From NCBI GenBank assembly GCA_036898135.1, contig CM072511.1, forward strand, positions 79,178,762 to 79,242,761: a stretch of DNA of 64,000 nucleotides. Direction: 5' to 3'. This document shows, one piece after another, positions 12,859 to 26,131 of the stretch. Position numbers and translations under genes: made by a program. The DNA is from Oncomelania hupensis (Eukaryota > Mollusca > Gastropoda > Littorinimorpha > Pomatiopsidae). The stretch's first letter is position 1. The number at the start of each line of letters is the position of its first letter. The notes beneath the pieces are model-generated. The model ran no database searches and was not told the origin of the DNA. It saw only the letters and a list, made by a program, of their open reading frames with translations.

Positions 12859-13071
12859 CAATGGCTCGCTCTAGAGTGTATAAACACCTGTTGAACTATA
12901 TATCAATGGCTCGCTCTAGAGTGTATAAACACCTGTTGAACTATCAATGGCTCGCTCTAGAGTGTATAAACACATGTTGAACTATCTATGGCTTGCTCTT
13001 GAGTGTATACATACCTGTTGAACTATCTATCTATGGCTCGCTCTAGAATGGATAAACACCTGTTGAACTAT
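12859..13071 (+). repeat. minisatellite, five units of 41-45 bp
   Basis: Units start at about 12859, 12904, 12945, 12986 and 13031. Each contains GGCTCGCTCTAGAGTGTATA and CACCTGTTGAACTAT with few substitutions. The later units end in extra CTAT steps that lead into the tetranucleotide array. Confidence 0.9.
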
Positions 13072-13113
13072 CTATCTGTCTGTCTACCTATCTACCTATC
13101 TACCTACCTACCT

Positions 13114-13370
<257 letters not shown>

Positions 13371-13453
13371 CAATATAGCTATATACAAGAAAACTAATTA
13401 TCCTGCTCTAGAGCGAGTCATTGAAGGAGAGAGGGGAGAAGTAGGGGGTAGAG

Positions 13454-15168
13454 GTATATATGTGTGTATAAAAGCTGAAGTACGTGTACATACCCTCTTG
13501 TGGACTAAGGTTAAGAGATACGTCTTATCTTTGCAGACGACTGCCTAAAAAGGAACGCAATCAGCTTAAACTAACATTAATACACACGCCGCTGCCGTCT
13601 CCCCCAAAATTCAAACACTCCTACAAAATTAGATATCACGAAAGCTATGCTAAGGGGATATTCAGTTGATGTGGACATGTCTGCTGTTGAGGACGGTACT
13701 TCAGTAAAGCATACAATGCACATTTATGCATTTACAGCTTCAGTTATAAGAATAATAGTTGGAAGAGCTGCCCCCCTCTCCCTGCCCCTAACGTACGCAC
13801 AAACCACTCATTTAGAAGACACGTGGTGGTGAATGTTGGTGGTGGTGGTTGTGGGTAAAGAGGAGGAAAAGTAGGTTACGGTGCGGTGCTGATGGTAGGT
13901 GGAATGGGGGAGGGGATTTGAACAACAAGCAAGCGTGGGGGATGGCGGAAAAAAAACAACTACTTCAATTAAATCGAAGAGTCTACATAATGAATAAAAC
14001 TTACAGGTCTATTTCGATATGATTGTTTCGCTCACCCTTTTTCGTAAAAGACTTTTGGCTGAACTCTGTAAACAATAACTAACAAAAAAAACTCTGAAAA
14101 AATGAATTGTAAGCATCAGTTGGATGCACTGCTCAAAGAAGAAGAAGAAGAAAAAGAAGAAGAAGAAGAAGAAACAACACCACAGCAGCAGCAACAACAA
14201 CAACTAGACGGCAAACACCACACATCATAAACTACCTACACCGACAAGCAAACGTTAAATCTTCCCTACCTTAATGACTGATCCTCCCTTAGCTGGTAGG
14301 CCCCCCAACAAAAATGTTTGTTTACTGTATCCCGACCGACCCTATTCTTTTGACCCGACTCTAAACTTGTTGGGGGGATCGTCTGGAAAAAAAATCAACA
14401 AGAGCCAAAAAAATCGCACCCAAGGTGGAATTTTTTTTAAAAATTAAGTTTATATATATAAAGCACCCACCTACCGACCCTATTAGTGTATTCCTATGTT
14501 ACCGTAAACAGACATATTATTTTTGTGGCCTTATACAGCTATAAAGCATCCAACTTTAAACATAATAGGTAAATCCCGAAATCGGACCCTAAGATCCACC
14601 ACTCCTATATTTTAACACCACCACATGACACAGAAGTATCGTTTACACATTACCCATTCCCAGTATAAGATTCTGTGGTATTTACACAGACGCTAGCTAT
14701 GCTCGTCGTGCCGCTGCATTTTCTAAACATTGTCTTTGTTTGGCTGTATGAACAATGTGTAACCGTACTTCCAATGTAATCTTGAATCAGTTGAAAATGA
14801 ACTGCGAATGTGCGCTAGTATTATTATGAAAACTGAATTCAAAAAATTGTTAGGATTTTTAGTGAAACGTGTATTTGCTAATCTATGTTTTCAATTGTTT
14901 AATATCACTTTGAAGTGAACAGAGGTAAAATGAAACAACTGTATTGAATTTAATTCAAAAGCACGTGTAATTTGAAAACTAAAAGTATTTTAATTATAAA
15001 CTGTAAATGCGATAAATACACACAGAAATTAATCAACAACTAAAATTCGTTAATTCAAAATATCGTATACCTGTATATTCACATATTCCTTTCTAATGTA
15101 AAAGCACGCGTATTAAACTGATAAAATATAAGCCTACTAATCGCTGTCATTACAATTCTGCAAGTTAC
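13454..15168. other. intergenic, no gene recognised
   Basis: There is a GAA-rich tract at 14138-14173. A short inverted match (a C6 run near 14300 and a G6 run near 14372) lies in an otherwise unremarkable stretch. Confidence 0.45.
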
Positions 15169-15267
15169 CTGAACATTAATCAAAATCCACCTATTTCTAC
15201 AGCAGTTTTCCTTTGAAGAGTCTACAACTCGACGCGCTGCCACTCTCTTGGACCTTTTTAACTCCAT
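15169..15267 (-). CDS. candidate first coding exon, unidentified host gene
   Basis: On the minus strand an ATG (15267) opens 33 codons without a stop, beginning MELKRSKRVAARRVV. They end at TTCAG|GTAACT, an acceptable donor with a phase-0 junction. The N-terminus is strongly basic, then turns Cys- and Trp-containing. I do not recognise it. The sequence immediately upstream shows no acceptor-like tract, consistent with a first exon. The evidence is only an open frame plus a donor. Confidence 0.3.
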
Positions 15268-16967
15268 CAACGATTACACCGTGATAAAATACTGTTTATC
15301 TTGCAGTCAAGCCTAAGTCTGATGCGCACAGTCACTGCACATAAACAAAAGCACAAGAGTTGTTACCATTGCAGCGCGCATTTCAAAAGGTGTGAAAAGC
15401 AGCGCCGAATATTTTTTTTTTCATAAACGGTAGCATTTAATTTTCTAAGGTCAGAGAAAAAGACGATATCCCAAAACATTTATGTGACTGTATTATCTCT
15501 ATTACTTCACAGGTATTTTTCACACTCAACATTCCTAGCGGGCCGGTCTTAGAATTATTAGACATTTTTCGCAAAATCACGTGATCAAAGTAGCGCTGGT
15601 TTCCAGGTTTCCAGGCTGAATGACTCGAAATCAGTTCGTCAAAATTAGAGCATGTTCTCAAACTTTAAAATCATTGCAAATAAAGATGCGAACTGATCTG
15701 AATGATCTCGGTGATAGTCTCACGAAATCAGTTACTCAAGTCGTGACTTTCCTTATGTTTGCAATCAAAACGTTTCTCGTCAGACCTAGGCTTTACAGCA
15801 AATGCGACAATCACTGCATACAGCAATCAATGAACGAAGACACCCACTTGTTTCAATCAATCAAATATTATATCAGGTAATCAAACAGCTGTAAGCTAGA
15901 CAATGGATGCATGATGAGTGCGCAGAGTGTAGCAAGATGATGTCTTCGGTGGCCTTAGTTCGGTCCTAATATCTGCCAGCGCCTCCAGCAGGCTTTTGAA
16001 ATGAAAAAAAAGCTATAATAAATAATTATTTTCATATCTGATTTTTTTTTTCAAAATCCTCGTAAGACAGTATTTAACATAATAATTTATTGGAGTTATA
16101 CAATTTTATACCGATAATAACATCTACCCTAACGCAACGCAGCACGTTCAATGTTCAGTAGAATTGTTCAATTGTAACCTTTACATCCGTTAAAACATTT
16201 CATCGTCAAGTTACGCCCGTTGTGTTTGTTTTTTTACATTTATGTATTTATTATTAATATATGGATTGCGACTTTACAATTAAATCCTGTTAATAATTTC
16301 CATAAAACCATATAAAACTCACATGCTTAAAACTCAGTTGTATACTTAATGCATTCTTTTTTACACGTTAACCCCATTATTTTTATGTGCATGTATTAAT
16401 TTAGTATCACAGAATGAAAGAATGGAAGGAAATTTACGAAGGGCATAAAACAATTCCACACACACACGCACACACACACACACAAGCAATAACATGACCA
16501 CAGAATGATATGTGTATACAGCTAATATTATCCACACCAAGCCTTATGCTCAAAGCTCAGTTGTGTTGTACCCGAACGAACATTCCTTTTTAACACGTTA
16601 CACCCAGTAGCCCCGTAAACGAGGACGAGGTCTTTTTTTCTTTTTTTAAAGAGTGAGAACTATAGAACCGCTCTTGCGTGTCGGCGAAAATATATATCAC
16701 AAAATGCGGCTTTAATCTCCGTTTAAAAGGCTTTTCGGAACTACCATCGATCATCATCTAGGGGGCAATGCGCCAACACACCCTCATCTCCCCTTTCTAC
16801 CTCTACCTTCCGTCTGTCGTCGGCGCACCGCCTACTCAGCCCCATGAAAAAACCACCGAGTGCTGCATTAGGTTCAAACCAGTGTAGAAGGGATATTTCC
16901 ATATACAGTTTTTGATAAAAAATAAAATGTTTTCTTAAAGTCTTTATTAACGTAAACTGGAGGCCAA

Positions 16968-17001
<34 letters not shown>

Positions 17002-17223
17002 ACTTTCTCTCTCTCTCTTTTTTCTCCCCCCCCCACACACATACTCTCTACCCTTCCCCAATCTCTCTCCTCTTCTCTTCTACTTCTTACCTCTCCATCT
17101 TCTTCATTCTCTTCCTTATCTCATTAGGTGTTGCCGATAGTAGTTTCTTCGTCTTTTTATTCTTTCACATCCTTTGAAATTACATATAAATGCGAAATCC
17201 ATAAAAAAACAGACATTAAGAAG
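15268..17223. other. AT-rich intergenic with CA tracts
   Basis: (CA)n at about 16460-16485 and 16967-16992, then a CT/C-rich patch to about 17110. No supported gene. Confidence 0.45.
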
Positions 17224-17482
17224 GAAGAAGAAGAAGAAGAAGAAGAAGAAGAAGAAGAAGAAGAAGAAGAAGAAGAAGAAGAAGAAGAAGAAGAAGAAGA
17301 AGAACGTTTATTACAATTACAACGTGTTAAAAAAACGATAAGTCTAAGCATACAGTTACAGTTATTCTTATAATTGATAATTGCTTCAGGTACACATGCA
17401 TTCAAAATTTATACGATCATTTAAACCTGGAAGAAGAAGAAGAAGAAGAAGAAGAAGAAGAAGAAGAAGAAGAAGAAGAAGA
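17224..17482. repeat. two (GAA)n arrays
   Basis: GAA arrays at 17224-17303 and 17432-17482, with about 130 bp of unique sequence between. Confidence 0.97.
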
Positions 17483-18517
17483 AACGCTTTAGCAAATAAA
17501 AGATTTTTTAAGATGTATTATCTATATTTTTGGGGAAATGAAAGGAATACACAGTAGTGAACTTTGCTGCTCTCTATGGAGCTGGCGTCGCAAGGCTCAA
17601 AGATCCCCTCAAGCGAGTCACGACTATGAAAGGCTTGTCAATGAGCCTTGGCTGGCGGAAGCTACATACGCCTGCCTAAACGACCTCGTAAGCCTCTCAA
17701 AGATCTGGCAGCTAGCGGCTCGGGTTACAGGCAACGCTCAAGGGGGTGTGGACGGGGTGGATACCCGGTTTCTCTGATGGCAGGGTATAAGGGTATGCAT
17801 GGGCACAGAGTAGTTGAGACCACAGCAGAAAGAAAGCACATGTATACGCTCACTAAATATGAAATCAAGTTAATTGCCTTGCATACGCGATAGTCATCGC
17901 TTTGCACGTTTTATTTGCGACGCTGTCAACAGATGTCCTATTTCCGCATGATGGTGTTTCTCATCAAGCATCTTGCGCCGCTCTTTTAGCGGAACCCGTC
18001 TGCTTCACTAGAACAGCCCACTACGCTTGTAGCTTTTAGCGAAATTCATGGATGTTGAACCTTTTCATCTGAGGTATTTTATCTCCCTCGGCATTCAGCT
18101 CTCTGTCTCGTCCAAACGTATAGAAAGTAAGTAGTCTAGTGAAGAGAGAAAAACAGAACATCGGGGGCGGCGTCTCGACTCATCTACTGATACCCAGAAA
18201 TGGTGTTTTGGGCGGTACAGAACAGTCTGCTCGGTTAACGAGGGTCTTCATTTTAGTTGATTAAAAAAATTCCATTATGCTGTTCAACATTTCTCTTTTT
18301 TTCTCTTTTCAACCTTCGCTGAAACCAACTAACCACTACAAATAACTTCATAGCAAACGTCCACGACAAGAAGACAGTGCTCACTGTAACACTGTTCTGC
18401 TGATTTTTATTAAACACTATAAGAAGTTCTATTATTTTAGTTCTATGGTTCTTCCCCACATTTAATGGTGTTTTGTGGCAAGGAATTTAACTTGGAAAAC
18501 TGCACTGTGATCACACT
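17483..18517. other. mostly unique; GC-richer patch without clear gene
   Basis: The stretch 17540-17890 is GC-richer than its surroundings and open in more than one frame, but I see no convincing splice pair. The remainder shows nothing I recognise. Confidence 0.4.
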
Positions 18518-19200
18518 CCTATCCTATCCTATTCCGTAACTCGAAGGTCGTTGGCGCACCACAGATGATCGTTTAACCAGAGCAACCCATCTTTTTCTGT
18601 CCTCGGCAACCCTCATGGCTTCGCTCAGTGTCAAGCCAGTCTATTCTCGAATGTTGTCCTCCCACCTCTTTTTCTGTCTTCCTCTTCTTCTGCCTCCTTG
18701 CACCGTGCCTTGCAGGGTAATCTTTGCAAGGCTTGATGCTTTGGTGACATGGCAATACCATCGGAGTTTCCGTTTCTTCACCACTGTGAGCATGTCATCG
18801 TGTTGTCCAATGGCGTGTGTGATGGTCTGTCGGACTCCGTTGTTGGAGATGTACTGGGTATAGGACATGCCCAGAAGTCTTCTGTACACCTCATCTCCAT
18901 GTTTTGTATTCTTCGTTGTAGATCTGCTCTGAGGGTCCATGTTTTGCAAACGTATAGGAAGATGGAGATGACAAGGGAGCGCAACAGCCTTACCTTGGAA
19001 TGTAGACTGATGGTCCTGTCTTTCCAAGTGGGCTTCAACCTTGCCAGGACCGCAGTTGTTTGTGCGATCCTGGAGAGGATTTCCTGTCGGGATCCATTGT
19101 CTGATGCAATGGCTCCTAAATATTTGAAGCACTGGGTTGAGGGATTGACCTTGGACTTTGATGTCCATAATGCGTAATCGTTGATGAAATCGACCGCTAA
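18518..19200 (-). mobile_element. 5'-truncated, decayed LINE copy (RTE-like?)
   Basis: Read on the minus strand, this is the C-terminal part of a reverse transcriptase ORF. A frame ending near 18910 carries FKYLGAIASDNGS, RIAQTTAVLARLKPTW and SLVISIFLY. A +1 frameshift leads to VKKRKLRWYCHVTKASSLAK and GGRRRGRQKKRWEDNIRE. A stop (TAG where the copy at 51.2 kb has TGG) follows near 18645. The 3' terminus at low coordinates has GGATA-type short tandem repeats. This C-terminal block is common in animal LINEs that I associate with the RTE group, but the clade is not certain. The ORF is broken by the frameshift and stop. Confidence 0.85.
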
Positions 19201-19278
19201 GCTTTGACGTTTAAGCGTCTGTGTCGTTGTGTAAAACACGCAACTGTGTCTACTATACACACTTTCGCAGCGCTGCTA

Positions 19279-19352
19279 TTTTTAGAATCAGCCTTGATGC
19301 TATTAATGGGGGCATAATCAAATGAATAGGCTATATCGATTTATATCAAACT
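19279..19352 (+). repeat. dispersed repeat R4, copy 2
   Basis: Counterpart of 7044-7120. The family is not recognised. Confidence 0.5.
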
Positions 19353-19796
19353 CTTACGTTTCCATGAAAGAGGTTAATACTGGGCTTAATTTTAGTTGCT
19401 TGTTTTGGTGGGATACCACTCACTGTGAATTTGAAATAAAAATCTGTGAGGTGAAATGTGTAATCCTGGATCCCTTTACAGCAAAAAAATTTTTTTGCAA
19501 TGCGAGATAAGTCGTGTGACAATGTTATTGGAGTTGTGTTTTTTTTTAGTGCATCATATCCTATAAGTACGTATGTTAACATTGTTAACAAGAGTACAAC
19601 CCGTTTTGAGATTCTATAAGTCGTTTAGTGTCTCAAGTTATGTGGTCTGAAGACTGGCGTTCAAAGATCCCACTTGATGCAAGTCTCCGCAAAGTGCAAC
19701 GCCGTTAACCATTCTATTTCTAATGCGATCACTTAAACCTGTTCATTCATCAATACATATATTATTCCTTCACTGAACAATAATATATATTTTTTA

Positions 19797-20100
19797 ATTT
19801 AGTCACTTATATAGCGCTTTTCAAGCTCCAGAGCTGCTCAAGGCGCTGACCGACACAAGATCTAACTCAAGCCGCCCGAAGCGCCCACTTGCAACATTTG
19901 ACCGCATAGTCTGACGCCCAGACGACAGAGCACAACCCTGAGCGACCGGAGATGGGGAGAAGGGACCTAGTGCGTGCTGGGTGTATTTGTGTAGCCGGCA
20001 CTCACCCGTCTAGGACACGAGCGTCAGGATCTTTAAAGTCCATGCGATGAAATGCGTGCATGCACAAACTAGACCTTGGTTTATACTCTCATCTGAAGGA
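19797..20100 (+). repeat. dispersed repeat R1, about 304 bp
   Basis: Collinear over its whole length with 47289-47598 (mostly substitutions, few gaps). Landmarks are TATAGCGCTTTT, GATCTAACTCAAGCCGCCCG, TCTGACGCCCAGACGAC and AAAGTCCATGCGATG. No ORF or tRNA-type promoter is evident. It may be a SINE-like or other non-autonomous element. Confidence 0.85.
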
Positions 20101-20221
20101 ATACCATATATGCTTCCTGTTAGTTTCGTTTGTGGATAAGTTATTACCGCGATAAATTACACCTGCTCACTCGATCGTCAATTAAATAATACTTATATTT
20201 CTTCTTCATCCAAAAATACTC

Positions 20222-20383
<162 letters not shown>

Positions 20384-20474
20384 CTATATATATATAAACT
20401 TTCTTTTTGAGAATTCTTATTTACTCGTCAATTTAATCATTCTTATACATCTTCTTCATCCAAAAATATTCCTA

Positions 20475-20640
<166 letters not shown>

Positions 20641-20654
20641 TTGATTGATTGATT

Positions 20655-20702
20655 TATTGTTGCTTTAGGTCCAGCGGACTCTTCCGAGCCAAATCAGGAC
20701 CG
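20655..20702 (+). repeat. dispersed repeat R3, direct copy
   Basis: Matches 7398-7443 in inverse orientation. A weaker match lies at 60708-60752. Confidence 0.75.
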
Positions 20703-21334
20703 GACAACCCCCGATCCGCATAAAAGATCTGCTGAAACAACCCCAGTGGAAAAATTGAACGCCCTCCACCGGCCAGTCACCCCACAATAAAGACATCCCA
20801 CGCGGGGGACGGCTGAGGGTTCACCTCAACCACGCGAACCCCCGGCTACAAAAACAAAATAGAATACAAACATCATTACAACAAAACACATACATACAAA
20901 ATGCCTACATTGCCAACCAATACAATCATAGGAAGCCCCAGCGACCACCCGGCAGAAAGCGTCCAACACTCCCAAGCCGACCCAACAGACCCCACACACA
21001 AACAAGGAGTCCTGTCCAGGAAGAGCCTTCAAGAAAAAAGGTAGGTCACTGATCCAGCGAAGAAGAAGATAGTATAGCAGAGTGATAGGACAGAGCAGGA
21101 ACGGGAAAGAGTAAATGAGGAAGACAGCGACAGTGGGAATTTAAAGCACCAAACCTCCACAAAGTGGGGATACCATTTATACCGAAAACCCCCGGCACTC
21201 CAACGGGGGTACTGTTGCCGCAGTGAATCTGTCTTGCCTACAAAGGAAAGACAGGTTTTCAACTGTGGCTTTCACTTTTCCCTTTATAGGTTTGAACAAT
21301 CTACAGTGGCAAGATTGCTCATGACCCCAAGGGG
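20703..21334. other. C-rich sequence following R3, no gene recognised
   Basis: The stretch is CCCC/ACCC-rich and may be the body of the repeat to which R3 belongs. Minus-strand frames here are short. Confidence 0.35.
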
Positions 21335-21532
<198 letters not shown>

Positions 21533-21969
21533 TTCATTTTTTAAAAATTTGTTTTGAGAATTCTTAACCTCACTTAGCAGTAATCATTACAGGCAAGTAG
21601 AATACATTTAACAACCTTGATACCTGGGGTACGAAGGCGCACACAGATGTACCTATAATATATATTTAGCAACGCCAAGGTGCTCACTGAAGCGAAAGCA
21701 AAATGTAGATATAGAATTTTACGTTATGCTTGCAAGAGCGGCGGAATGAAATAATTCATTGCGGCTCGCGACTCCGAGACCTACTCGCTTGCTCTGCCGC
21801 CATCTTCGGCTTCAGCGGACAAGGTGAATAAACAGCTCTAAACTGTTTTGATGTAGAAAAATAAGAAACATTATACGAGCCAGAAAGTTAGGGAGACGTG
21901 GAATAAAGGCGCAAAAATGACACATTAAAAAAAAGTGTGAAAAGAAGGTGTTTAAATGTTACCCGCTAA

Positions 21970-22145
21970 GATCCCAACCGATAATAGAGTTTTGAACAGA
22001 GCAAACGTAGTGTACAGTTGGGTTGTTTTTGTTGTTGTTGTTGTTGTTGTTGTTCTTGTTGTTTTACAGCAGCACATTAGCATTCAAAACCATCGCTTTT
22101 AGACTGCTACTCTAATGCCAGTGTGCTATATGGTTTTGAAAATAT
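21970..22145 (+). repeat. dispersed repeat R2, copy 1, with (GTT)n
   Basis: Shares GATCCCAACC, AACAGAGCAAACGTAGTGTA, CATTCAAAACCAT and CAGTGTGCTATATGG with 50509-50645. This copy carries an internal GTT expansion (22031-22063). An inverted match, TTCAAAACCAT and ATGGTTTTGAA, lies near its end. Confidence 0.65.
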
Positions 22146-23279
22146 GTGGTATTTGTTAGTCATCCTGACCAGACAGATAGCTGTGTCGTTTGCACTCCGC
22201 GAGCGTCTTCAGAGGTGGCGTCGCTGGTGAGACAACTTGGTTCATGTGCCACCACAAGATGATCACCAAGGTATCGGAAACGTTAGAGATAGTTTGCTTG
22301 CCAAAGTTTCTTTTTGTGTGATGCTACAAGGCAAAGAGAATGGAGAGTAACCAAACTGGATTGCAAAAATCTATCTATCTATCTACATGTATATATACTT
22401 AAAATCACCACTGCTCTCTTCAAAAGTAGTGCAGGTTTGATAACTTAATTCTCGTATAGTCTGGCAGGCGTAGCCCAACGCAAATCGTTTGATTATGGTG
22501 GTTAGTCATATTTAGGCTAATAACTTTCTTCTTCCACAAAAACAACAAAACTGGCATCCCTACAAACACAAAGAACAGGAAGATCGTTCTAATAAATTTA
22601 TATTTAAGCGGTAACATCGTATAAGTTGCTCAACTTGAAATTGAATTAACAACGTGAGCGAAGAAAGGATATATTACAGCAATGTCATGCTGATTTACGT
22701 TGTGTGATGCACGCCACATGGAAGCAAAAAGAACCAATGAAAAAAACAACAACATGAGAGCAAAGAGAAATCGTAAAGAAGCAATATACCACAAGACTCC
22801 CTGTTATAAAATGTAAAAAAAAAGGATAAAAGGCCCAAAATACAATCTTAAAAATACAATAAAATAAAGTAAAGACGTCAGAAAAAAAGACCGAAAAAAA
22901 GAAAGACACACAGAAACGAAGAAAGAAAGAAAAAAGAAACGAAATAACAAAGAGAGAACAAAACCCAGATAAGATTATTCAAAAAGTAAAAGTTATGTCC
23001 ACGGATTTTTTAAACTATAAGCTTCATTCAATTAAAATAAAATGTGTTTTACCCAAAAAATGAACAAACATTAAATCAACGAAAATAAAATATAATAAGA
23101 ACATGAGGGAAAAATACATACTCTCATGCATGTTTGTTAATAAAGTAACAAACATAAATATGCTGAAGCAGGTGCTAAGTACTCTAAGAACTTTTTTTCC
23201 CCAGTTGAAAGAAACCTTTTTTTTCAGTTTCACACATCACGCACACCACTGTGTCCATACCGAAAGGAGGTCAAGTTCT

Positions 23280-23280
<1 letters not shown>
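22146..23280. other. AT-rich, no gene recognised
   Basis: A-rich with GAAA-like patches around 22890-22940. No supported feature. Confidence 0.45.

Positions 23281-23353
<73 letters not shown>
23281..23353. repeat. (TAA)n microsatellite
   Basis: Pure trinucleotide run of 73 bp. Confidence 0.98.
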
Positions 23354-23354
<1 letters not shown>

Positions 23355-23524
23355 TGTATAAAGTTAGTTGGTCCTACAACACACAGGAAAGGCATTTTAC
23401 TATTTTATATACAACAAAAACCATACAAATTAAAAACATTTTTATTAAAAGTATTCTACAGAATGTTGACATTCAAGTTTCTATGTACGCGTCTCGACTA
23501 GTTTCTTCCGAAATGCAGCCCTAT

Positions 23525-24310
23525 TTCAACTATTAATTTTGTAGTTCTGTTTCTGTGTACATAGCCTTGAGGTCAGATTCTGTGCCTTTACTAAAACTAT
23601 TTCAATAGTAACTAATTTCATGACCTTATTTTTACAGAAGATAAGGTATACATTGAAAAAACACATTCTATTTCTGTGCAATATTTGTTTTTAATACTAA
23701 ACCTTCTGCACCAAAGCACAAAGGTGTATCAATGTGTTGCATCGTTTATTTGATTTGTTTTTTCCTGTCATTCTTTTAAACTTATATCTATTCTATATGT
23801 TGCATTTATTATATAATTATATGTTTGTGCAGTCAAATCGCAAATTTCTATTTACTGTTCATACCGGTCTTATTCCTATTCCAAGGAAAGACTTTTAGAT
23901 TAATACGAATACTTTTTTGTTTAACAGGGATTCAATTTTGCGGTTTTTATTCTGCTACGCATGGTCTCTGATAGTATGGAGTTCTGTTCTTGAAATAAAA
24001 CTATGTTTAGAGTTAACTCCCTTGTTAGCCTTATTTTAGAGATAATAAGATAAATTAAAACTAACTTTCTAGAATATCCCAGTATTAGTCCTAAATATAG
24101 TACACCTAATAAAAAAGTTACATCCTAACTTTAAAATATAATGTCTTATACTTTTTTTTTTAAAATTAATTTTTATAGTACAAACATTCAATTTGTAGTT
24201 TGTATTCTGGGGTGCTCCGTTTCGAGGTTTGCTAGTCGGCGCCTTAACTAAATATACGTTCGAACAACTGATGACTGACCTTGTTTAAAAGATGATAAGA
24301 TGTTACAGCT
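23525..24310 (+). repeat. three diverged copies of an AT-rich repeat
   Basis: Segments starting near 23525, 23932 and 24180 share an ATTTTGTAGTTTGTATTCTG-like start. They also share a later CTTATTTT...AGATAATAAGAT-like block about 110 bp downstream. Spacing is about 400 and 250 bp. Identity is low and the assignment is by eye. Confidence 0.4.
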
Positions 24311-25327
24311 AAACTAGCACACCCTACGAAAGAACAATTATAGAAGACCAACATCTTTCACCTTGGTAATTAGCACAAATATAGCTCTGGGAATAATCGT
24401 ATGTTGTCTTTTGAATGCTCTGAATTAATTTTCATTCATTCATTCACTCATTCAATCAATGCATTTATTCGATCATTAATTCACAAGACAGAGAGGAAGA
24501 CGTTGGACTTGTATTATCTTATACACTATATTTCAAGAAGAAAGCATCATAAAAGATTATTGAACTACGAGTGTACAATTCATCTAACAGAATAACTTAT
24601 TAATTCAATAACGAATTCAATATTGTTTATTCACACACGATACATTTTAAACTAAAATATTAAAATATAAGGTCGCATAGCTGTTAACAATATAGTTTAA
24701 GAAATAAAAGCAAGAAGTGAGCATACACACCATAAGATTGTATTAAATTACGACTGTCCAAATCCTCCTACACACTTACATTGAAGAGCGCAATAAAGAC
24801 AAATGCTGAATGCTACAATCCTGAATGTCAGATTTCAAAGGGAATCCTTTACGAGGGCGCCTTTGAAATATATATGTTAGCCAGCTGTGCTGCTTTTTAT
24901 TAGCAGTTCTTTGCTTTATGATGAGCTAAGCTCGTGTGAAGTTGGCTCGTAAAAACAAGTCAAAGCTTTTCTAACAAAAAAAATTAGTGGTAGAAGAAGG
25001 GTCATGAATGTGAAATACTGCGGATGTGAACTCCTGCTAAGAATGAATTAAACCTGTACATCAAAGAGCTTTTTGCTGAATCGTTCTACTGCATCAAGGA
25101 GGAACTTGTTGTGAACTCTTCTTCTTATTCATAAAATTACGATCAAGTTGGCTGAACAGCAGCTGCGTGCCTTTCCACGCCTGCGTTGCGCTGATGGAAA
25201 TCAATAGCGTTACATTATACAAAGATATCCGACAACTTACTATGAGGTTCACTCACCTCAGCGATGATGAAAAGGAAAGGAAGAGAAGGACTGTGGTGGT
25301 CTAATCGTTTGAAACAGCCTAATGACT
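24311..25327. other. AT-rich, no gene recognised
   Basis: No supported gene or repeat in this stretch. Confidence 0.45.
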
Positions 25328-25601
25328 AAATCCTATTCTATCCTATCTTATCATGTAACTCGAAAGTCGTTGGGGCATCACAGATGATCGTTTAACCAGC
25401 GGACTCCATCTTTTTCTGTCCTCAGCAGTCCCCATGGCTTCACTCAGTAACCAGCCAGTCCATTCCCGAATATTGTCTTTCCACATTTTTTCTGTCTCAC
25501 TTTTCTTCTGCCCCCTTGCACCGTGCCTTGCAGGATGGTCTTTGCAAGGCCTGATACTCTGGTGATGTGGCCATACCATCGGAGTTTCTGTTTCTTCACC
25601 A
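25328..25601 (-). mobile_element. short LINE 3'-end copy with target duplication
   Basis: About 274 bp equal to the 3' end of the LINE at 18518-19200, in minus orientation. Direct repeats CTAATGACT flank it (25319-25327 and 25602-25610), so it is a genuine retrotransposition event. It begins at the same point in the consensus as the copy at 51236-51499 (just before GGTGAAGAAAC on the minus strand). The residual frame still reads WKDNIREWTG, with a frameshift relative to the other copies. Confidence 0.85.
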
Positions 25602-25726
25602 CTAATGACTGAAGTCAATCTGTAAAGCGCGATCTTTATCCTATTTGTTAGTGAAAATGAAACTAAATTACCAGAGCGGAAAACTTTTAACAGACATTGA
25701 TTGAGACTGCATTGTGTGTGTGTTGT

Positions 25727-25801
25727 CTGCCTAAAAAATCGTAAGTCAAGTGCAAGTTCGAAAAGGTCCAGCATGCACTTGACTTACGATTTTTTAGGCA
25801 G
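25727..25801. repeat. perfect inverted repeat, 28-bp arms
   Basis: Arms 25727-25754 and 25774-25801 are exact reverse complements, with a 19-nt loop. The arm starts CTGCCTAAAAAATCGTAAGT. Confidence 0.95.
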
Positions 25802-26001
25802 CTCTTGGCCGGCAGGCTATCCAAACATAAATGAGAACGTAGTTTACGTCTTCGCCTCTTCCAGCAGCAAAGCATTTACCCACTTATCTCTTCACGTTTA
25901 AATATAATAAGTTAATTCTATCTAATATATAAAACTCTCTGTGTCAGCATCCCTCATATCTCCCCAACGGCCCGACTGACTGCGGGACTGATGATAATAA
26001 T

Positions 26002-26002
26002 T

Positions 26003-26035
<33 letters not shown>

Positions 26036-26038
26036 GTC

Positions 26039-26083
<45 letters not shown>
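26002..26083. repeat. (ATG)n microsatellite
   Basis: Trinucleotide array with one GGTC interruption, ending 48 bp before the LTR at 26132. Confidence 0.96.
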
Positions 26084-26131
26084 GTAATAATTTAAACTAA
26101 CAAAGTTAATTTTAAAAACTAAAAAGCACAC

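Noticed and set aside
25253..25327. Minus-strand donor GAG|GTGAGTG near 25252
   Set aside because: The donor is excellent, but no acceptor gives a convincing exon and the neighbourhood is disturbed by the LINE-tail insertion.
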